From assembly GCF_965204125.1 (NCBI RefSeq), contig NZ_OZ241968.1, forward strand, positions 1,240,001-1,304,000: DNA of 64,000 nt, read 5' to 3'. Position numbers and translations under genes: made by a program. Source of the stretch: Poriferisodalis sp965204125 (GTDB taxonomy: Bacteria; Actinomycetota; Acidimicrobiia; Acidimicrobiales; Poriferisodalaceae). Below are positions 24,214 to 32,420 of the stretch, one piece after another (the first letter of the stretch is position 1; the number at the start of each line of letters is the position of its first letter). The notes under the pieces are model-generated. The model saw nothing but the letters and a program-made list of their open reading frames with translations. It did no database searches and was not told where the DNA came from.

Positions 24214-24701
24214 GCACCGATCCTCACTGGCACACCACCATCGACAGCCCCATCGGGCCATTGGGCCTCGTGGCGACCGACGAGGGGTTGCGTGCCGTGT
24301 CGTGGCGCGGTGACGAGACGTCCGTCAAGCTGCCAGACGACATGGTCGAAGACCCCGGCCATCCGATCCTGCGCCAGGCAGCGCTCCAGCTCAGCGAGTA
24401 TTTCGACGGCGATCGCACCAGCTTCGACGTGCCGCTCGACCTGCGCGGCACCCCGTTCCAGGAGGCGGCCTGGCGGGCACTCGGCGACATCCCCTACGGC
24501 AGCACCCGCAGCTACGGCGAGCAGGCCGCGCTCGTCGGCAGGCCCAAGGCTGTGCGAGCCATCGGCCAGGCCAACGGCCGCAACCCGGTGCCGATCGTGC
24601 TCCCCTGCCACCGGGTCATCGGTGCCGACGGCTCGCTCACCGGATTCGGCGGCGGCCTCGACCTCAAGACGCAACTGCTGCAGCACGAAGGCGCGCTATA
24701 G
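24210..24701 (+). CDS. ogt: Methylated-DNA--protein-cysteine methyltransferase
   Basis: This 163-residue protein has the suicide site VLPCHRVIG with Cys133 and the DNA-binding helix region PYGSTRSYGEQAALVGRPKAV, given as PYGSTRSYGEQ then RPKAVRAIGQANGRNP. It removes O6-methylguanine and O4-methylthymine lesions by transferring the methyl group to its own Cys. It is the second gene of the alkylation operon, coupled to the Ada-AlkA fusion by ATGA. Length is typical. Confidence 0.93.
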   Translation: MSTDPHWHTTIDSPIGPLGLVATDEGLRAVSWRGDETSVKLPDDMVEDPGHPILRQAALQLSEYFDGDRTSFDVPLDLRGTPFQEAAWRALGDIPYGSTRSYGEQAALVGRPKAVRAIGQANGRNPVPIVLPCHRVIGADGSLTGFGGGLDLKTQLLQHEGAL

Positions 24702-24749
24702 CCGGGGCATGCACGGTCGCGCAGGAGCCGAAGGCAGGCAGCTCTGATC

Positions 24750-25457
24750 ATGGCCAACACCGAGCTCGTTGCCGACATCCGTCGCGCGCTCGCCGACCAT
24801 GCCAATCCCGACAAGGCCGAGGGCATGCGCGCCTACATGAAATCCGAGATGCCCTATCGCGGCGTGCAGAAACCGGCCCGCCGCAAGCTGCTCAACGCAC
24901 TCCTGCGCGCTCACCCGTTCGACGACAAGACGAGCTGGCAGAACACGGTCTTCGAGCTCTGGCGCAACGCCGAGTTCCGGGAGGAGCGCTACATCGCCCT
25001 CGACATCGCCGGCGCGCCGAAGTGCCGGCCCTTCCGCACGCTCGACACGCTGCCGATGTTCGAAGAGTTCGTCGTGACCGGCGCCTGGTGGGACTACGTC
25101 GACGACATCGCCACGCACCGCTTGCGCGAGCTGCTCGAGGCCTACCCCGGCGACATGTCCGGCCACATGCGCTCATGGAGCGGCGACAGCGACATGTGGA
25201 AACGCAGGTCATCGATCATCTGCCAGATCAACAGGAAAGACGAGACCGATCTCGACCTGCTCTTCGATTGCATCGAGCCCAACCTGTCCCACACCGACTT
25301 CTTCGTCCGCAAGGGCATCGGGTGGGCGTTGCGCTCGCTCGCATGGACCGACCTGCCGACCGTCGAGAACTACGTCGCCCGCAACCGCAACCGCATGAGC
25401 GCACTGTCCGCTCGCGAAGCCCTCAAGAACGCCGACAAGATCCGGCGCGCTGTATGA
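24750..25457 (+). CDS. alkD: AlkD-type DNA alkylation repair glycosylase
   Basis: This 235-residue helical-repeat protein matches AlkD: MKSEMPYRGVQKPARRKL, ELWRNAEFREERYIALDIA, the WWDYVDDIATHRL block with the lesion-contacting Trp and Asp, and FFVRKGIGWALRSLAW. AlkD removes positively charged bases such as 7-methylguanine and 3-methyladenine without base flipping. It follows ogt by 48 bp, so three different alkylation repair activities share one transcription unit. Downstream 25458-25609 shows nothing recognisable. Confidence 0.9.
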   Translation: MANTELVADIRRALADHANPDKAEGMRAYMKSEMPYRGVQKPARRKLLNALLRAHPFDDKTSWQNTVFELWRNAEFREERYIALDIAGAPKCRPFRTLDTLPMFEEFVVTGAWWDYVDDIATHRLRELLEAYPGDMSGHMRSWSGDSDMWKRRSSIICQINRKDETDLDLLFDCIEPNLSHTDFFVRKGIGWALRSLAWTDLPTVENYVARNRNRMSALSAREALKNADKIRRAV

Positions 25458-25609
25458 CCCACCGTCACGACAGAGCCACCAGGCGCGTTCGGCGTGGCGT
25501 GAGTGCGCGACCGCAGTCGGGTGTCCGACACCTCAACCGGCCAGCAACCTGCGATTGGCCCGAGCTCTGTTGGCGCGAAAGACCCCGACCATCGGACCAG
25601 TCTCGAAGG

Positions 25610-26059
25610 CTAGATGTCGGCCCAGTGTTTGGCTTCGACGAAGCGTTCGAGATGGGCGACGTTGGTGGTTGCGACGACGACCTGTTGGGCGGGGTCTGCC
25701 GCGGCCACGCTGCGGGCTTGGGCTGCGAGCAGGACGTCGCCGTCGAGGGCAGCCTGGTGCGCAGTGGGGTACCCGCTGTTGCGTGCCTCAGCCCACAGCG
25801 ACGCGGCGTCGCGCATGACCGGCGTCGACAGGGGCGCGTAGCTCAAGGCGGCGCAGAGTTCGTCGAGTCGGGCGAGCCCGGCGGCTCGTCCTGCGCGGAC
25901 CAGCTCTCGCCGCACTTCGTAGTCGGCGATCTCGGGGAGCACGAGGCTGGCGCCGGCGGCTGCGTGTGCTCGTGCCCATTCCCAGGCATCGTTGCCGGGC
26001 CTTCGTGGCGTCGGGTTGCTGAGCAGCCCGAGGGGACCGCTGTCGAGCACGATGACCAT
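25610..26059 (-). CDS. PIN-domain toxin (VapC-like ribonuclease)
   Basis: This 149-residue protein starts VIVLDSGPLGLL with the first acidic residue of a PIN domain, has PEIADYEVRREL in the middle and ALDGDVLLAAQA with later Asp and a VVVATTNVAHLERF C-terminal block. This set of acidic residues fits a magnesium-dependent RNase of the VapC type. It starts one base after the stop of the gene upstream, which is therefore its likely antitoxin. Toxin activity is inferred. Confidence 0.85.
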   Translation of the reverse strand: MVIVLDSGPLGLLSNPTPRRPGNDAWEWARAHAAAGASLVLPEIADYEVRRELVRAGRAAGLARLDELCAALSYAPLSTPVMRDAASLWAEARNSGYPTAHQAALDGDVLLAAQARSVAAADPAQQVVVATTNVAHLERFVEAKHWADI

Positions 26060-26060
26060 G

Positions 26061-26600
26061 TCAGAACCGACGTCCTTCAGCGCGCCGGCTGCTGGCGAGC
26101 GCTTCCATCAACATCTGAGCCGTCTCTTCGCGCTCGGCGTCGCTGCCGATGGCCGCGACGGCATCGAGCGCCGCGAGTGCCCGCGAGGAGGCATCGGCGC
26201 ACGAGGTGTCGTCAAGGGCGAAGTGCTCGGCCTTGGCAAAGAGACGGGCGCCCTTGACCGCGCCCTTGCGGCCAGTGCGGCGCCAGCCGAGCTTGACCAT
26301 CTTGAGCTTGACAGCGACGCCGATGGTCTGGCGTGCGCGCACGGCGGTCTCATCGCTCGAGATCAGCGCTCCGATGACCGGGTCGGCCTCGATGAAGCGG
26401 GCCACCCCGCAGAGTGCGGGCAGTCCGTGCATCTCGGCGTCGATGAGCCGCTGCTCGTTCGCGGGGTCGTTGAGCAGCGAGAGCAGCCGCAGGTACGCCT
26501 CAGGATGACGACTGAACTCGCCGTGGTACTTGACGCCATGCGCGTCGGCAGCGAAATCGGCTGCGCACAGCTCTCGCCCCGGCCCGGTTCCGCTAGTCAT
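26061..26600 (-). CDS. Putative antitoxin partner of the PIN toxin (unrecognised family)
   Basis: This 179-residue protein is not a familiar VapB type. It is predicted mostly helical (SLLNDPANEQRLIDAEMHGL, AEREETAQMLMEALAS) with a basic central stretch KLKMVKLGWRRTGRKGAVKG that might contact nucleic acid or the toxin. Its position, one base before the PIN gene and behind a promoter with an internal inverted repeat, indicates an antitoxin that represses its own transcription (inference). It is much longer than the common 70-90-residue antitoxins. Confidence 0.6.
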   Translation of the reverse strand: MTSGTGPGRELCAADFAADAHGVKYHGEFSRHPEAYLRLLSLLNDPANEQRLIDAEMHGLPALCGVARFIEADPVIGALISSDETAVRARQTIGVAVKLKMVKLGWRRTGRKGAVKGARLFAKAEHFALDDTSCADASSRALAALDAVAAIGSDAEREETAQMLMEALASSRRAEGRRF

Positions 26601-26635
26601 GCCGCCAAATTAGACATCCGATTTGCAGATGTCAA
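26601..26635 (-). promoter_or_regulatory. Promoter with internal inverted repeat for the PIN toxin-antitoxin pair
   Basis: On the minus strand a TTGACA -35 (26635-26630) is followed by a 17-bp spacer and TAATTT (26612-26607), six bases before the ATG at 26600, so the mRNA is probably leaderless. The spacer carries a GACATC/GATGTC inverted repeat (26628-26633 and 26613-26618), a likely autoregulatory operator. Confidence 0.7.
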
Positions 26636-26685
26636 AAATACGATGCTCAGCGGGATATTTGCTAGGTGGCCCTTACAGTCGCAAA

Positions 26686-26712
26686 AGCCCCGCTGCCGAG
26701 GACAGCGGGGCT
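26686..26712 (-). terminator. Rho-independent terminator of the small membrane-protein gene
   Basis: A perfect 10-bp GC-rich stem, AGCCCCGCTG and CAGCGGGGCT, with a 7-nt loop is followed on the minus strand by TTTT. It lies 36 bp after the stop of the gene at 26748-27023 and insulates the toxin-antitoxin promoter. Confidence 0.85.
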
Positions 26713-26747
26713 CCTGCGATTGCACTTCCATGAGGAGAGGCGGCAAG

Positions 26748-27023
26748 TTAGCCGAGCCGGAACGCGATGGCCAGCAGCACGACGATGAACACGACGTACA
26801 TCGCGAACCCTGCGATGGTGGTGTTCGCCCACCGCAGGCCTTTGGCGAGCTTGGCGGCGTCCTGGGGGCGGCTGATCAGGTCACGAACACTGACGAAAAT
26901 GCCGGCGACGAGCACAATCCATCCTCCGAAACTGAGCAGTCCCCAGCCTGCGACCAGGCCGACAGCTATGAACACGACCGACACTGCGATCGAGGCCAAG
27001 GCCGCGCGTTGGCGGAATCTCAT
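26748..27023 (-). CDS. Small membrane protein of unknown function
   Basis: This 91-residue protein has three hydrophobic segments: ASIAVSVVFIAVGLVAGWGL, GGWIVLVAGIFVSV and AGFAMYVVFIVVLLAIAF, with a short basic cytoplasmic-type loop (RDLISRPQDAAKLAKGLR) between the second and third. No family was recognised. It is divergent from the DUF4190 gene with little room for separate promoters, and it ends before a strong terminator, which supports it being a real gene. Confidence 0.6.
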   Translation of the reverse strand: MRFRQRAALASIAVSVVFIAVGLVAGWGLLSFGGWIVLVAGIFVSVRDLISRPQDAAKLAKGLRWANTTIAGFAMYVVFIVVLLAIAFRLG

Positions 27024-27056
27024 GAGTCAATGTCCACGACACCTAGATTCTCCCGC

Positions 27057-27380
27057 GTGGACGAGGACACGCGCCAACCGTTGACCGTTCGGCACAGCCG
27101 GTTCGCGGTGGCGGCGTTTATGTGTTCTGCGTTGACGATCGGTCCTGCTGGTGTTGTTCTCGGTCACGTTGCGCTGTTCAAGATCAAGCGCCGAGCTGAG
27201 CGCGGCCGTGAACTCTCGCTTGTAGCGCTTGGGCTCGGCTATCCCCAAACCGTGTACTGGGCGTTGGTGAACTACGGCGTGATTCCGCAGGTCATCAACG
27301 CTGCCGGGGTCGCTTCGATAATGTTCACTTTCGCCGTCATCGCTCTGATCGGTTTGCAGCCTTGGAAGAGAGACGAATGA
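27057..27380 (+). CDS. DUF4190-type membrane protein
   Basis: This protein of about 107 residues has two hydrophobic hairpins: FAVAAFMCSALTIGPAGVVL followed by GHVALFKIKRRAERGRELSLVALGLG (quoted as GHVALFKIKRR and GRELSLVALGLG), the DUF4190 signature, and a further C-terminal helix (ASIMFTFAVIALIGL). Function is unknown. GTG 27057 is chosen because TAGATT (27044-27049) lies seven bases upstream; ATG 27030 is in frame and would add nine residues, leaving only six bases to the divergent gene. Confidence 0.65.
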   Translation: MDEDTRQPLTVRHSRFAVAAFMCSALTIGPAGVVLGHVALFKIKRRAERGRELSLVALGLGYPQTVYWALVNYGVIPQVINAAGVASIMFTFAVIALIGLQPWKRDE

Positions 27381-27494
27381 CGGCCCGGCCGCGGCCCGCG
27401 GCCCGACCCGACAACCCGCCCGTCTGGAACGATCGGCGACGCTGGCGGCTGCTGCTGTTTCTGGTGCCGCCGACCTAGCTGCGTACGGCATGCC

Positions 27495-29849
27495 CTATCC
27501 GGCGGGAACGATGGTGATGGCGTGCGTATCGCCGTTGTCGGCGTCGAGGGTGATGGTGTAGCCGCGCACGGTGACCGATTCGCCGACTTCGAGCACCGGG
27601 TAGCCGTCGACCTGACCGTTTCCGCTGTCGCCGGCGATTCGCATTGGCAGATGGCCCGAGGGGGTGAGCATGTCCACTGTGTAGACCAGCACGCCCTCAT
27701 GGAGGAGCGCCGGAAAGCTGACCGTCTCGCCGTGTGGCCCGGTGAGCGACGCGTCAGCGTCATAGCCGAGCTTGCGGCGGCTTTCTACGACGATCACCTC
27801 GCGGGCGTTCAGCGGAATCGCGGCCATCGCGACCTGTCCGTCGGGTTGAGCGATGGGCGCGAGCGTCACGCTGGCCTCGGAGCCGCTGAGGCAGCGCACC
27901 TGGGATTCGCGGAGCCATCCGAGCTGCCAGCGGTGCCACGCCAGCATCTCGTCCGCACGCATGGCGGGAGCTGTCAATACGCCGTATACACCGGAGGGGC
28001 CGCCGTCAGGTGGTTCGATGTCGCGTCGCAACAGCATCTTGGATTCGCTCTCGAGGAAGTAGCTGTAGAACTCCATCACGCCGAATCGGGCGGCAATCCA
28101 CTCCATGCCGCTCGGAGGGTCGGGCAGCACAGGGGTGTCGCCGTCGAAGGAAAAGAGATCGGGCAGGCCGAACCCGTGCGCAAGCTGGTGTGCGGCGAGC
28201 TCGCCCCAATCGACCACCGCGCGGTACAGCCATTCGCCGTCACCGAAACGGAGGATGTCCCGCTGTTCCAGACGGCCGGTGAACCGCTCTGTGTTCACGG
28301 CGGCCATGATCATCGTCGTGCCGTCAGCAGCAACCAGGCCATTGGGACCTGCGCCGCCGAAGTGCAAGCTCGGGAATACCGTCAGGACGACGTCCGTGTC
28401 TGAGAAGTCGAACACCGGATCGGCCAGTTCGACAGCTTGTCGGCTGACGAGCCATCCAAGGCGTCGGCCGAAGTGCGTCGTGCGCATGTAGTGGTCGTAT
28501 GGCTCGGGAGCTCGGAGCCACTTGTGAAAGGCCTTGACCTCGACATCGAGCTGGCCGTAGCTGACGGTTTCGATGTACTCCTCCATGAACTGCAGGCCCA
28601 GATCGGCCTCTTCACGAGTGGAATACTCTGACTCGGCGTCGTGGAAGTCCATGAACAGCACGGCCACGCTCAATGTGTCGGTGGACGGAGCGAACACGTG
28701 GGGCTGCGGGAATTCGGCCGTGTCGGCGCTCGCGCCGCGCGGCCGGCACTGGGCCATGGGGTCCTCACCAGCGAGATAGGTGTCAATGGCCCTTGGGGCG
28801 ACCGCTGCGTCGCCTCCGAACACCTGCAGCGTGAACGTGTGGCCGGCATCTCGGGCGATATCGAGCACTTCCGCTGCGTCCGCGGGGATGCGCTCGGGGT
28901 CGGCTAGCACCAGCGAAGCGCACTGCCGGCCCAACAACGGTGCTGCGCTGATCGCGTCGAACGGCACACCGGCACGCGCCACCCCGACGGTGTCGGGCGC
29001 GAAACATGCTCGCCCGGCAGCGTCGCTGTAGGCCCCCGCGATGAGACTCGCCGTCTCGGCGGCGATGCCATAGATCGTCCTGCCCGCCATACGAGTCACC
29101 GACGCGCCAGTGGCGGCGATGGCTGATTCGACTTCTGCGCTCAACGCAGCGGCGCCGCCCATCACCACCACATGCTCGATCTCTGCATCCGCGAGATACG
29201 CGGCCACGTCGGGATGCAGCCGATCAGGCGGTGACAGCAGCACCGGATGCACACCGCGAGCGGCGAAGGGGCCAGCCACCAGCGCCCCCGTGGACGCGGT
29301 GCCGCTCGCCACGATCGCCGTGCGGCCTCTGGAGCCCATTGCACCCGGGATGACATGACGAGCCGCGGCGACACTCGTCGTGTAGGGATCCGAGCCCGCT
29401 ACGCGTGACACCGAGATGCCCAGTTCCTCCACAGCGTCCGCCACCTCAACGCTGACGCCGAGGCTGCGCCCGTGGTCGTCGTCACCCGAGGCGTCACCGA
29501 TCACCACTACCTCGGTCAGCCCTGCACGCTGCAGGAACTCCACGGCGTCGCCACGCAGCTCGTCCGGAGGGGTCAACAGCACCGGCGAGCCAAGTGAACC
29601 GGCCACCGGCACCGCCACGACCGCGTCGGTCCAACGCTCACCAGATGCCAATACCAGCGACGGCAAGGACCCACCTGCATCCGCCGCGAACGCTTCTGCG
29701 ACCAGCAGCGACGTCTCATACCGGTCCGCGCCGCCGTAGCGCAGCACCGACACACCCGAACCGTCATGGGCGGCCGCACCCGCCGACCACGACCCAGCAC
29801 CGCCAAGTGCCAACGACGCCGCAAGCGCCGCGACGCACAAGCGCCGCAT
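27495..29849 (-). CDS. Secreted cell-wall-binding-repeat protein with an inactivated M6-type metalloprotease domain
   Basis: About 784 residues from ATG 29849. A signal peptide (MRRLCVAALAASLALGG) precedes three cell-wall-binding type 2 repeats (about 35-360; RYGGADRYETSLLVAEAF, then VVVMGGAAALSAEV). The C-terminal half resembles M6/immune inhibitor A peptidases: VAVLFMDFHD, YIETVSYGQLDVEV and AAHQLAHGFGLPDLF. The zinc motif should be HExxH but reads HQLAH (residues 554-558); the Gln codon CAG at 28187-28185 differs from GAG by one base, so proteolysis is probably lost. It was probably retained as a wall-bound binding protein. It is a paralogue of the next gene over the repeats. The 244 bp between the two show no feature. 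Confidence 0.85.
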   Translation of the reverse strand: MRRLCVAALAASLALGGAGSWSAGAAAHDGSGVSVLRYGGADRYETSLLVAEAFAADAGGSLPSLVLASGERWTDAVVAVPVAGSLGSPVLLTPPDELRGDAVEFLQRAGLTEVVVIGDASGDDDHGRSLGVSVEVADAVEELGISVSRVAGSDPYTTSVAAARHVIPGAMGSRGRTAIVASGTASTGALVAGPFAARGVHPVLLSPPDRLHPDVAAYLADAEIEHVVVMGGAAALSAEVESAIAATGASVTRMAGRTIYGIAAETASLIAGAYSDAAGRACFAPDTVGVARAGVPFDAISAAPLLGRQCASLVLADPERIPADAAEVLDIARDAGHTFTLQVFGGDAAVAPRAIDTYLAGEDPMAQCRPRGASADTAEFPQPHVFAPSTDTLSVAVLFMDFHDAESEYSTREEADLGLQFMEEYIETVSYGQLDVEVKAFHKWLRAPEPYDHYMRTTHFGRRLGWLVSRQAVELADPVFDFSDTDVVLTVFPSLHFGGAGPNGLVAADGTTMIMAAVNTERFTGRLEQRDILRFGDGEWLYRAVVDWGELAAHQLAHGFGLPDLFSFDGDTPVLPDPPSGMEWIAARFGVMEFYSYFLESESKMLLRRDIEPPDGGPSGVYGVLTAPAMRADEMLAWHRWQLGWLRESQVRCLSGSEASVTLAPIAQPDGQVAMAAIPLNAREVIVVESRRKLGYDADASLTGPHGETVSFPALLHEGVLVYTVDMLTPSGHLPMRIAGDSGNGQVDGYPVLEVGESVTVRGYTITLDADNGDTHAITIVPAG

Positions 29850-30093
29850 CCACCGCAAGCTAGGTCCCGGTCCGATGGCTAAAGCTGCCTTTTGTCCATG
29901 CGTGGCCGAGCACTCGAAGCGTGCGACGGCCGGAACACGATGGCACAGTAGCGCCAGCGCCGCCGTCTGGTTCATTGACACGATCAAGAACGCTCATGTG
30001 TGTCCGGGGTGCACGGCCGGGAGGCCTGCGTCGGCTAGCCCGAGACCGCCCGGCAGCTAACTGTGCGGCGTGGCTCGAACGAACAGCGGGCAA

Positions 30094-32118
30094 TCAGGGC
30101 CGGTGGTCGACCCCGACTACGAAGATCCGATCCTCCACGGTTCTGTAGTAGCCGCCGCTGCTCTCCCCGCGGTGCGACTGGTACACGATGCGCTTCCCGT
30201 CGGGCGACCAGTGCGGATCGGTGTGGTCCTCGCCTCGCGGGGTGATGTCGGTGGCGGTTCCGCTCGCGACGTCGACGATGGCGATGCTCTTATCGTCGGA
30301 CAGATGCCCCGACGGCGCTACGAGGTGACGGCTGATCGCAACCTTGGTGCCGTCGGGAGACCATGAGATGCGGCTGCCGCTGAACCGAATGCCGATGTCG
30401 AAGTACACGCGGAAGTCGTCCTTGAAGCTCTTGGCGTCAACGTTCGCTATGGCCAGCCGATGGCTGTACTTGAAGGCAAGTTGTTTGCCGTCAGGCGACC
30501 ACGCCGGCTCTGACTCCCACTCCCACGCGACGCGGTTCGCCCAGGCTCTCTCGGCCAATTCACCGAATATGCGCTTCAATCGCTTGCCGTCTGACGTCAT
30601 GGTGACGATGTACCGCTCGCTACCGCCGCTGCGGGTTGCGAGATCCCCGAATTCCAGACGGTGAAAAGCGATCTTCTTGCCGTCGGGCGACCAGCTCGGA
30701 TGCTCGTCTTCGTAGGGACCGGAGGTCAGCTGCGTGAGGTTTGAGCCGTCTGCATCGATGACGTAGATGTGCCCCCGCTGCTCAGTGCCGGCACTTGTTC
30801 GGACGAACTCCGTGTCTGAGAACGCAATCCTGACGCCGTCAGGCGACCAATTCGGATCCTGCGGAAGGATGCCGGTAGGTGTCGGCACCTCCGTAGCGCC
30901 ACCACCGTCGGTATCAGCCAGCCACAACTGCCCGCTCTGAATGAAGGCGATGCGTTTGCAGTCGGGAGACCACACCGGCTCCGAGACGCGATCGCGGTCG
31001 CGGAACAGCTCCATCGGCGGGTCGGTACTGCTCCCGCCGCAGTCCAGCCCGATGTACGCATCGAGTGCGTCCTGGGAAACAGCTGCCTCGCCTCCGAACA
31101 CCGTCACCGATACCGGTGCACGGGCATCAGCACGGATCTCGTCGAGGAATGCGGCCGTATTCGACGGGACCTTGCCGGGATCGGTCAAGACCAGTGGCGC
31201 GCAGAGGCGAGCGAGCAACGGCGCAGCGCTGAACGAGTCGAACGGAACCCGGGCACGCGCCAGTCCCACATGGCTGCCATCGAAGCAACCGCTTGGGAAC
31301 GACCGGTCGGCAAATGCCGCTGTCTTGGTTGCGGTCTCGAATCGTGAAGCGCCGGCCATTCGGTCCACCGAAATGCCGAGTCGGTCGAGGTCTGCCTTGA
31401 CCGTTGCGGAGACCGCCGCCGTGCCTCCCATCAGCAGCACATGGCGAATGTTCGCCTCGCCCAGATAAACCGCGACCGCATCGTGCAGCTCATCTCGCGG
31501 GGTCAGCAGCACCGGAACCTGCGCCTTGGCCGACAACGGGCCGGCAACCAGTGCGTCCGCGAACACCTCGCCGTTGGCGATGATCGCCGAGCGCCCCGCG
31601 CCGTGCAACGAACCGGGAGCGTCCAGCGTGCGCGCCACCGCAACTCCGGTGAGGTAGCGGTCCAACCCGCCGACTCGGATCGCTTCGATGCCAGCGTCTT
31701 CCAGCGCTGCGAACACGAACTCGGACACGGTCGTGTCGGGTGCCGCTCCGCTGGTCACCACGGTGACCTGTGACACCCCGACGCGCTGCAAGAACTCCAG
31801 TGCGTCGGCTCGCAGCTGATCGGGCGGTGTCATCAGCACCGGAGCGCCGACGGCGCCCGCAGCAGATGCAGCGACCACGGCATCTGCCCAGTGCCCGCCC
31901 GACACCATCACCGCCGACTCCAGCTCGCCCCCGGCGTCGGCCGCGACGGCCTCGGCGATGAGCAGCGACGTGGCGTAGCGGTCAGCGCCGCCGTAACGAG
32001 TGATGTCGAGTGCGGCGAGCGGGGCGTCGGACTGTGCAGCTGATGCCGAGGGCGTCAGCAACGTCGCTGCCCATAGGGCAGTCGCAGCGGCAGCCCCGAG
32101 GACTCGCTGAAGTCTCAT
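30094..32118 (-). CDS. Secreted cell-wall-binding-repeat protein with a TolB-like beta-propeller
   Basis: About 674 residues from ATG 32118. A signal peptide (MRLQRVLGAAAATALWAATL) is followed by three cell-wall-binding type 2 repeats (RYGGADRYATSLLIAEAV; VLLMGGTAAVSATV; SVTVFGGEAAVSQDALDAYI) and then about six PD40/WD40-like repeats with the motif WSPDGKxIAF (for example PNWSPDGVRIAFSD, PSWSPDGKKIAFHR, PHWSPDGKRIVYQS), forming a propeller like that of TolB. It should sit on the outer face of the cell wall and bind a partner. The N-terminal half closely parallels the neighbouring protein, so the two arose by duplication followed by exchange of the C-terminal domain. An in-frame ATG at 32160 is an alternative start. 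Confidence 0.88.
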   Translation of the reverse strand: MRLQRVLGAAAATALWAATLLTPSASAAQSDAPLAALDITRYGGADRYATSLLIAEAVAADAGGELESAVMVSGGHWADAVVAASAAGAVGAPVLMTPPDQLRADALEFLQRVGVSQVTVVTSGAAPDTTVSEFVFAALEDAGIEAIRVGGLDRYLTGVAVARTLDAPGSLHGAGRSAIIANGEVFADALVAGPLSAKAQVPVLLTPRDELHDAVAVYLGEANIRHVLLMGGTAAVSATVKADLDRLGISVDRMAGASRFETATKTAAFADRSFPSGCFDGSHVGLARARVPFDSFSAAPLLARLCAPLVLTDPGKVPSNTAAFLDEIRADARAPVSVTVFGGEAAVSQDALDAYIGLDCGGSSTDPPMELFRDRDRVSEPVWSPDCKRIAFIQSGQLWLADTDGGGATEVPTPTGILPQDPNWSPDGVRIAFSDTEFVRTSAGTEQRGHIYVIDADGSNLTQLTSGPYEDEHPSWSPDGKKIAFHRLEFGDLATRSGGSERYIVTMTSDGKRLKRIFGELAERAWANRVAWEWESEPAWSPDGKQLAFKYSHRLAIANVDAKSFKDDFRVYFDIGIRFSGSRISWSPDGTKVAISRHLVAPSGHLSDDKSIAIVDVASGTATDITPRGEDHTDPHWSPDGKRIVYQSHRGESSGGYYRTVEDRIFVVGVDHRP

Positions 32119-32420
32119 GGCTCGTGAACGTAGTTCATCCTCCCAATTCGAGGCGTTCACTCAGTGCTAGGTCAACGGTTGGACCACTTGACTTGGCGGC
32201 GTTCCAGGAACGTGCTGTCGTCGGGATCTGAGGCCTCGACAATTCGCCAGAAGCGCCGCTGCCGACATCGGCACCCTCGGCGGGGGCGTTCATCCACGCA
32301 TTCCCGCAGTTTCGTTGCGAGTGGGAATTCTGTGCCGTCGGCCGCAAGGCTCGCACCGCAATACTCCGATGGTGACGTTGCAGCATTCGCTTCCCGTTCG
32401 CTGACGGGGACGGTTGTGCT
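32119..32420. other. Intergenic region, no gene seen
   Basis: This 302-bp stretch separates two divergently transcribed surface-protein genes and must hold both promoters. The open frames here lack family features or proper codon bias. No clear -10/-35 pair, terminator or repeat could be assigned. Confidence 0.6.

Noticed and set aside
29850..30093. Small genes between the two cell-wall-binding proteins
   Set aside because: Open frames here are short, overlap on opposite strands and have no Shine-Dalgarno, family motif or coding bias.
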